A stretch of DNA of 64,000 nt from Corynebacterium nuruki S6-4 (GTDB taxonomy: Bacteria > Actinomycetota > Actinomycetes > Mycobacteriales > Mycobacteriaceae). Under the pieces are notes generated by a model, which was given only the letters and a program-made list of their open reading frames with translations, did no database searches and was not told the DNA's origin. Each line of letters opens with the position of its first letter. Positions within the stretch are counted from its first letter, which is position 1. The position numbers and the translations under genes are program-made. Positions 58,440 through 64,000 of the stretch are shown one piece after another. The stretch spans positions 124,001 through 188,000 of the forward strand of contig NZ_CP042429.1 in the NCBI RefSeq assembly GCF_007970465.1, in the 5' to 3' direction.

Positions 58440-60044
58440 GTGACCACACTGATCGTCATTCTCGGCCTCATGCTCGCCACCGTCATCACCGTGGGCGTGG
58501 GTGACCGGGTCGGGTTGCCCTGGCCGGTCCTGCTGCTGCTGGTGACGACCGCGGCCATGTTCATCCCGGGAATGCCGACCGTCGACGTCGATCCGCACCT
58601 CATCCTCCCGCTGGCCCTGCCACCACTGCTGTGGGCGCTGGCCCGCCGGACATCGTGGGGGATGTTCCGGGACCAGTGGCGCTCCATCCTCAGCCTGTCG
58701 GTGATGCTCGTCATCGTGACCGTCGCTGTGGTCGCCGGCGTCGCCATGTGGATCATCCCGGGGCTCACCCTCGTCGGTGCCCTGGCGCTGGCCGCCGCGG
58801 TCGCCCCGCCCGACCCGGTCGCCGTGGAGGCGGTCGCCGAACCCGCGGGCATCCCGCGCCGCATCATCGGCACCCTGCAGTCCGAGGGACTGTTCAATGA
58901 CGCCGCCTCGCTCGTCATCTTCAGTGCGGCGGTCACCGCCGCCCAGTTCCACCACGACATCCACTGGTTCGAGGCCGCCGGCACCATGGTCTACAGCGCC
59001 CTGGTGGCGGTGGCACTGGGCTGGGTCGTCGGCCGACTGTCCGCGAAATTCGTCGAATGGCTCGATTCCCCGGTCGCCGGCAACGCCTTCACCTGGGTCC
59101 TGCCCTTCGTCATCTACCTGGTGTGCGAGGAGATCCACGTCTCCGGTGTCATTGCCGTGGTCGTCGGCGCCGTTGAACTCAGTTCCCGGCTGGACGCCAC
59201 CGCGGCCGACGCCCGGCTCGCCGGCTCCTCCTTCTGGGAGGTCATCGAACTGCTCGTGACCGGCATGGCCTTCGGCCTGATGGGCATGAACGTCCGGGAG
59301 TCCATCTTCGACGAGGAGGTCCAGCACCTCAGGCCGGTGATGTGGGGGCTGGTGATCTCCGTCGTCCTCGTCGCGGTCCGGGCACTGTGGATGTCCACCC
59401 TGCTGTGGCAGAACATGCGCAAGAGAGGCCTGTACCGCGCACCGGTGCGCTGGACCGACGTCCTCCTGCTCACCTGGGCCGGCATGCGCGGCCTGGTGAC
59501 GTTCGCCCTGGTGCTGTCCCTGAGCCCCGCCGACTTCCCGATGCGCGACGAGTTCACCATCGTGGCCTTCATCGTCCTGCTGTGCACCATGGTCATCCCG
59601 GGACTGACCCTGCCGTGGCTCACCGACTACCTCCGCCGCAGGTACGACCTCCACGACCTGGCGGACGCCGCCACCGAGGAGGCGATGGACGAGGCGCACC
59701 GGGCAGCGGTCGCGGTGGTGACCCGGAAACTCGCCGACGAGGTCATCACCCCGGAGACCGCGGCGAGGATCTCCGAACGTCTCAACGTCATCCGGTCGCC
59801 CTCCGCCCTCGACGACGGCGATGACGGGGTGGCCGATGCCGACGAGGACGCCCGGCTGCGCCGGCAGAAGCGCGAGCGCGCGGCACGTACCGCCATCGAG
59901 ATCCGGCGCGAGTCCCTCAACGCCGCCCAGCGCAGCCTCGCCGCCGCCCGGTACCGCAAGGGCGTGGACCCCACGGCCGTGGCGGAAAAGATGCATGAGC
60001 TGGACCGCCGCCTGCTCGCCCTCCCGCACGGGGAGGAGCGGTGA
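58440..60044 (+). CDS. Na+/H+ antiporter, CPA1 (NhaP/NHE-like) family
   Basis: This 534-residue protein has about 12 membrane helices (about 1-405) and a cytosolic tail of 130 residues that is helical and charged. Conserved transport motifs are APPDPVAVEAV near 122 and EGLFNDAASLVIF near 148, whose Asn-Asp pair is the ion site. MRGLVTFALVLSL near 350 is another. The GTG start follows GGAAGGA. The iscS start overlaps its stop. Confidence 0.9.
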   Translation: MTTLIVILGLMLATVITVGVGDRVGLPWPVLLLLVTTAAMFIPGMPTVDVDPHLILPLALPPLLWALARRTSWGMFRDQWRSILSLSVMLVIVTVAVVAGVAMWIIPGLTLVGALALAAAVAPPDPVAVEAVAEPAGIPRRIIGTLQSEGLFNDAASLVIFSAAVTAAQFHHDIHWFEAAGTMVYSALVAVALGWVVGRLSAKFVEWLDSPVAGNAFTWVLPFVIYLVCEEIHVSGVIAVVVGAVELSSRLDATAADARLAGSSFWEVIELLVTGMAFGLMGMNVRESIFDEEVQHLRPVMWGLVISVVLVAVRALWMSTLLWQNMRKRGLYRAPVRWTDVLLLTWAGMRGLVTFALVLSLSPADFPMRDEFTIVAFIVLLCTMVIPGLTLPWLTDYLRRRYDLHDLADAATEEAMDEAHRAAVAVVTRKLADEVITPETAARISERLNVIRSPSALDDGDDGVADADEDARLRRQKRERAARTAIEIRRESLNAAQRSLAAARYRKGVDPTAVAEKMHELDRRLLALPHGEER

Positions 60045-61255
60045 CCACGCGCATCTACCTGGACCACGCGGCGTCCGCTCCGCTGCGGCCCGAGGCCGTT
60101 GAGGCACTTGACCGCACCGCCGCCCTGCTGAACCCGGCGGGCCAGTACGCCTCGGGGCGGGCAGCGTCCCGGATCGTCGAGGACGCCCGCGAACAGATCG
60201 GTGCTCTGCTGGGGGCGGATCGGGCGGAGGTCCTGTTCACCGGCTCCGGGACGGAGGCCGACAACATCGCCGTGCAGGGGCTCGCCTTCGGTGCGCTGCG
60301 GGCCCACGGTGCCCGCCGGATCCACAGTTCCCCGGTGGAGCACCCGGCGGTGGGGGAGGCCGTCGACTGGCTGTGCGACCCGGCCGGACTGCCCGTCCCC
60401 GAGCCGCTGTTCGACCGGGTCCCGCTGACGGTGGACGCGACCGGCCGGCCCCGCCCGGTGGACGGCCCGTTGTCGGTCAGGGACGATGCGCTGGTCACCG
60501 CCATGTGGGTGAACAACGAGACCGGGAACATCACCGACCTGGCCGGGGTCATCGGCCCCGCGGTCGCCGCGGACGTGCCCACCCACGTCGACGCCGTCCA
60601 GGCGGTCGGCCATCTGCCGGTGGACTTCCGGACCCTCGGGGTCTCGACGCTGGCGGCGAGCGCCCACAAATTCGGCGGGCCGAAATCCGTCGGCCTGCTG
60701 CTGGCACGCCGGGACGCCGCCGTGCAGTCCCCGGTCCGCGGCGGTGGCCAGGAACGTCGGCTGCGCTCCGGCACCGTCAACCCGCAGGGTGCTGCGGCTG
60801 CGGCTGCGGCACTGCAGGCCGCCGTCGACGAGATGGACGCCGAACACGCCCGGCTGGCCGGTTACCAGGCGCGGCTGCTGGCCGTGGCCCGGTCGATCCC
60901 GGATGCGGTGGTGTACACCGATCCGGTCGCCGACGGGCAGGGTGCGTCAGGTGCGTCAGATGTGCCGGGCGCGCTGCCCTCCCACGTCCACATGAGTTTC
61001 CCCGGGGCGGAGGGCGACAGCCTCATCATGCTGCTGGACGCTGCCGGGGTGGACGCTTCCACCGGGTCCGCCTGCTCCGCCGGGGTGAACCGGGCGTCCC
61101 ACGTCCTCACCGCCATGGGTGTGGAGGTGCACACCGCCCGCGGGGCCCTGCGCCTGACCACCGGACCGGCCACCACCGACGGCGACATCGACCGGATCTG
61201 TGCCCTGTTGCCGGGCGTGGTGGACCAGGCGCGGGCGGCCGGGACGGCCTACTGA
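60041..61255 (+). CDS. iscS: Cysteine desulfurase (IscS/NifS)
   Basis: This 404-residue PLP enzyme takes sulfur from cysteine and passes it as persulfide to MnmA or Fe-S scaffolds. The PLP lysine is in ASAHKFGGPKS near 209, and the catalytic Cys is in STGSACSAG near 345. YLDHAASAPLRPE at the start and HVDAVQAVGH near 185 are further motifs. The GTG start overlaps the antiporter by four bases. It is followed by the ATP-grasp gene and mnmA. Confidence 0.94.
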   Translation: MTTRIYLDHAASAPLRPEAVEALDRTAALLNPAGQYASGRAASRIVEDAREQIGALLGADRAEVLFTGSGTEADNIAVQGLAFGALRAHGARRIHSSPVEHPAVGEAVDWLCDPAGLPVPEPLFDRVPLTVDATGRPRPVDGPLSVRDDALVTAMWVNNETGNITDLAGVIGPAVAADVPTHVDAVQAVGHLPVDFRTLGVSTLAASAHKFGGPKSVGLLLARRDAAVQSPVRGGGQERRLRSGTVNPQGAAAAAAALQAAVDEMDAEHARLAGYQARLLAVARSIPDAVVYTDPVADGQGASGASDVPGALPSHVHMSFPGAEGDSLIMLLDAAGVDASTGSACSAGVNRASHVLTAMGVEVHTARGALRLTTGPATTDGDIDRICALLPGVVDQARAAGTAY

Positions 61256-61277
61256 GCGCTCTGCTACGCTCACCGCC

Positions 61278-62249
61278 GTGAACCGCATCGGCATCATCGT
61301 CACCGACCCCGCGTCCTACCCGCCGGAGGACATCGACCACGACACCCCGCTGCTCCTCGCAGCCCTGCGTGAACGGGGTGCGACCGCGGAAGCCGCGGTC
61401 TGGCACGACAGCGGCGTCGACTGGACCGGCTTCGATCTGCTGGTCATCCGCAGCCCCTGGGACTACATGCGGCGTCCCGCCGACTTCATCGACTGGCTCG
61501 ACCGGGTGGGCGCGGCTGGGGTGCGGGTGCTCAACGACCCCCGGCTGATCCGGTGGAACATGGACAAGCGCTACCTCGCCGACCTTGCCGACCTTGCCGA
61601 TACCGACTCCGCCGACCGGTCTGGAGCAGGCATCGCGGTGGTCCCCACCGGCTACCACCACACCCTCGCCGCCGCGCGCACCGCCCTCGCGGCAGCAGGG
61701 GACGGCAACGTCGTCGTCAAACCGACCGTCGGGGCCGGATCCTCGCACACCGGCCTGTTCACGGCGTCCGACCCCGCCGCGGCGGAGCTGGCCGCCGAGA
61801 TCCTCGCCACCGGTGCCTCCGTCATGATCCAGCCCGAGATCCCCGAACTCTCCGCCGGGAAGGAGAAGGCGCTCTACCTCGTCGACGGCCGGCTCACCCA
61901 CGCCATCGCCAAGGGTGCGCTGCTCGCCCACGGCGGCGGCTTCCGCGGTGGCGTCTACCGGGAACACCCTGTGACCGTGGAGACCACACCGGCGGAGGAG
62001 GAGTTTTCCTCCCGCGTGCTCACCGCCGCCGCCCGGTTCACCCGCACGGCCCTGCCGCTGTACGGCCGTATCGACATGGTCGAGACCGCCGGCCCGGCAG
62101 GGTCGGCGGGGTCGGAAGAGAAGAGCCTGGTGCTGCTGGAGGCGGAACTGTTCGAACCTGACTTCCACCTCGACCTCGTCCCCGGGGTCGCCGGGACACT
62201 GGCGGACGCCGTCCTCGCGCGCGTGTCCGACCGCCCGGCCACGGTGTAG
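61278..62249 (+). CDS. ATP-grasp family protein (RimK/glutathione-synthetase-like)
   Basis: This 323-residue protein has an N-terminal Rossmann-like part with [13 protein letters not shown] near 58-70 and an ATP-grasp domain: [14 protein letters not shown] near 143, a lid, and [10 protein letters not shown] near 285-294 for metal binding. ATP-grasp enzymes join a carboxylate to an amine or thiol. The group with the RSPWDY motif is widespread but has no agreed substrate. GTG 61278 is chosen since the frame before it lies in iscS. It lies 22 bp after iscS and 49 bp before mnmA. Confidence 0.88.
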   Translation: MNRIGIIVTDPASYPPEDIDHDTPLLLAALRERGATAEAAVWHDSGVDWTGFDLLVIRSPWDYMRRPADFIDWLDRVGAAGVRVLNDPRLIRWNMDKRYLADLADLADTDSADRSGAGIAVVPTGYHHTLAAARTALAAAGDGNVVVKPTVGAGSSHTGLFTASDPAAAELAAEILATGASVMIQPEIPELSAGKEKALYLVDGRLTHAIAKGALLAHGGGFRGGVYREHPVTVETTPAEEEFSSRVLTAAARFTRTALPLYGRIDMVETAGPAGSAGSEEKSLVLLEAELFEPDFHLDLVPGVAGTLADAVLARVSDRPATV

Positions 62250-62298
62250 GGTGAAGGGCTGTCCACACGACGGTCCACGACAGAAAGGTGACAGGCGG

Positions 62299-63435
62299 AT
62301 GCGGGTAGTCGCGGCGATGAGCGGAGGCGTCGATTCCTCCGTGGCGGCGGCCAGGGCACTGGCGGCCGGACACGAGGTCATCGGCGTCCACCTAGCCCTG
62401 TCCCAGTCCCCGGACGCGGTCCGCGCCGGGTCGCGCGGCTGCTGCTCCCTCGAGGATTCCGCCGACGCCCGCCGGGTCTGCGACGCACTCGGCATCCCCT
62501 TCTACGTCTGGGACTTCTCCGACCGGTTCAAGGCCGACGTCATCGACAACTTCGTCGAGTCCTACGAGATCGGCGAGACCCCCAACCCCTGCCTGCGCTG
62601 CAACGAGAAGATCAAGTTCGAGGCACTGCTCGACCGCTCCATCGCCCTCGGTTTCGACGCGGTCGTCACCGGCCACTACGCGCAGCTGCACGACGGGGTG
62701 ATGCGCCGCGGCATCGACGACAACAAGGACCAGTCCTACGTCCTCGGCGTGCTCACCGACGACCAGCTGGCCCACTGCCTGTTCCCGGTCGGCGACACCT
62801 GGAAGCCGCAGATCCGGGAGGAGGCCGCCGAACTGGGGCTCGGGGTGGCCTCCAAGCCGGACAGCCACGACATCTGCTTCATCCCCGACGGGCGGACGCA
62901 GGCCTTCCTCGGCACGAGGATCGGCATGCGCCCCGGCATCGTGAAGTCCGTCGACGGTGAGACCCTGGCCGAACACGACGGCGTCTACGGCTTCACCATC
63001 GGCCAGCGCAAGGGCCTCGGCCTGCCCGGCCCCGCCGCCGACGGGCAGCCGCGCTACGTCACCGACATTGACGCGGCCACCGGCACCGTGACCGTCGGCC
63101 GCAAGCGCGACCTGCGGACCGGGCACATCACCGCCGACCGGCTCAAGCGGCTCGACCCGGCGAAGCACGGCCGGCACTTCGACTGTGAGGTCCAGGTCCG
63201 CGCCCACGGCGGGGTGGTCCCGGCGACCGCGACGCTGACCGGGGCGGCGTCCGACGGGCCCGAGGCGGCCGTGGAACTGGAACTGCACGAACCGCTGCAG
63301 GGCGTCGCCCGGGGCCAGGCGGCCGTGATCTACCTGCCCGACGAGGCCGGGGACATCCTCATCGGCTCTGGCACCATCAGTGCCACCGTCCCCTGGCAGG
63401 ACGCCGGCACCGGGGCAGAGGCGCGGACTGCATGA
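62299..63435 (+). CDS. mnmA: tRNA 2-thiouridylase MnmA
   Basis: This 378-residue enzyme adenylates and thiolates U34 of tRNA-Lys, -Glu and -Gln. The PP-loop AMSGGVDSS is near 7-15, the first catalytic Cys is in [12 protein letters not shown] near 97, and the second is in HDICFIPDG near 195. The C-terminal beta-barrel is present. ATG 62299 follows GAAAGG and begins the conserved N-terminus; the upstream ATG adds 16 non-conserved residues. Confidence 0.96.
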   Translation: MRVVAAMSGGVDSSVAAARALAAGHEVIGVHLALSQSPDAVRAGSRGCCSLEDSADARRVCDALGIPFYVWDFSDRFKADVIDNFVESYEIGETPNPCLRCNEKIKFEALLDRSIALGFDAVVTGHYAQLHDGVMRRGIDDNKDQSYVLGVLTDDQLAHCLFPVGDTWKPQIREEAAELGLGVASKPDSHDICFIPDGRTQAFLGTRIGMRPGIVKSVDGETLAEHDGVYGFTIGQRKGLGLPGPAADGQPRYVTDIDAATGTVTVGRKRDLRTGHITADRLKRLDPAKHGRHFDCEVQVRAHGGVVPATATLTGAASDGPEAAVELELHEPLQGVARGQAAVIYLPDEAGDILIGSGTISATVPWQDAGTGAEARTA

Positions 63436-64000
63436 CCCGGCTGGCCTGGTGGGAGGACATCCGCACCACCCACAGTGACCTGCACGCCGCCCTCGCCGCG
63501 GCGTCCCGCCGGACCAGGGACGTCGACGAGGACGTCGGCGTGGTGCCGCCGCTGAGCCTGCCCCGGTCCGCCGTCGACGGTGGTCTGCTCATGGAGACCG
63601 CCGCGATGGGGGTGACCGTAGGCGGGCCCTACCTGCGGTCCCACTCCCGCGGCTGGGAGATCGCACCGGGGAAGACCCTTGACATGCGCGCATTCCTGGG
63701 ACGCCGCCACGAACTCACCGACCTCGTCGCCGAGGTCATGCCCGGTGCTGACCGGCTCATGGTGCACGTGACCGGGCCGTGGACCTTCGGGGCGTCCGTG
63801 GAGTACCACGGGCACCCGCTGTGTTTCGACCGGCCGGCCTTCCGGGACGTGGCCCTGGCACTGGGGGAGGGGGTGCGCGAATTCTGCGACGCGGTCGGCG
63901 CCTCGGTGGTGCACGTCCACGAACGACGGCTGCCGGAGGTGACCTCGCGGCTGGAGGGTGCGACCGAATTCGAGACGATGAGTGTGGACCGCGAGATCGC
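63432..64000 (+). CDS. MetE-like (cobalamin-independent methionine synthase family) protein, partial
   Basis: The frame starts with an ATGA overlap with mnmA and stays open to the window edge (189 residues seen). [26 protein letters not shown] and [24 protein letters not shown] resemble the UROD/MetE barrel protein found between mnmA and ligA in mycobacteria. The zinc ligands would lie beyond the edge, so activity cannot be judged. Confidence 0.75.
   Translation, partial: MTRLAWWEDIRTTHSDLHAALAAASRRTRDVDEDVGVVPPLSLPRSAVDGGLLMETAAMGVTVGGPYLRSHSRGWEIAPGKTLDMRAFLGRRHELTDLVAEVMPGADRLMVHVTGPWTFGASVEYHGHPLCFDRPAFRDVALALGEGVREFCDAVGASVVHVHERRLPEVTSRLEGATEFETMSVDREI

Overview
The window is chromosomal core sequence from a GC-rich actinobacterium of the mycolic-acid group, most likely a Corynebacterium. 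The pointers are an OdhA-type fused 2-oxoglutarate dehydrogenase E1/E2 protein, a GapB-type long GAPDH, a rho-prfA-prmC-tsaC-wecA-atp gene order, a DUF2550 protein and a NucS mismatch endonuclease after the ATP synthase operon, and an etfBA-iscS-mnmA block. Coding density is high, third codon positions are almost all G or C, and many genes overlap by 1-17 bases. I see no insertion sequence, prophage, CRISPR array or rRNA. The species is not determined.

Layout. 1-10 kb: corA, a small membrane protein, a lipoprotein, then (minus strand) odhA and a large fused ABC exporter. 10-18 kb: an acidic protein, a hypothetical gene, a repeat-rich gene-poor stretch, gapB, an amino-acid permease, a DEAD-box RNA helicase and a membrane-anchored HNH nuclease. 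18.3-26.8 kb: a tightly overlapping four-gene DNA-metabolism cassette encoding a SNF2 helicase, a SWIM zinc-finger protein, an SbcD/Mre11-like nuclease and an SbcC/Rad50-like ATPase. 26.8-27.6 kb: a gene-free block full of inverted repeats, then tRNA-Arg(CCG). 27.8-34.4 kb: argS-lysA-hom-thrC-thrB, an aspartate-family amino-acid cluster. 34.4-36.2 kb: an acyl-CoA synthetase on the minus strand. 36.6-50.6 kb: rho-prfA-prmC-tsaC-wecA, an AtpI-like gene and the complete atpBEFHAGDC operon, closed by a strong terminator. 50.7-56.3 kb: DUF2550, nucS, a zinc-binding small protein, a thioredoxin-fold protein, an ABC ATPase, a Nudix hydrolase and a THUMP-like methyltransferase. 56.4-64 kb: etfB-etfA, a Na+/H+ antiporter, iscS, an ATP-grasp protein, mnmA and the start of a MetE-like gene cut by the window edge.

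Functional links. OdhA, GapB, EtfAB and F1Fo ATP synthase cover central carbon oxidation and energy conversion. lysA-hom-thrC-thrB split aspartate semialdehyde carbon between lysine and threonine. Rho, PrfA, PrmC and TsaC serve transcription termination, translation termination and tRNA modification. IscS and MnmA form the tRNA 2-thiouridine route, here with an ATP-grasp gene between them.

The most unusual signals are non-coding. A 20-bp motif occurs three times, only in convergent intergenic regions. There is a perfect 21-bp inverted repeat, an attenuator-like hairpin in the rho leader, an AT-only-core palindrome before etfB and several short tandem repeats. On the protein side, the SNF2-SWIM-SbcD-SbcC cassette, with an altered nuclease motif I and no zinc hook, is the best candidate for an under-described system.
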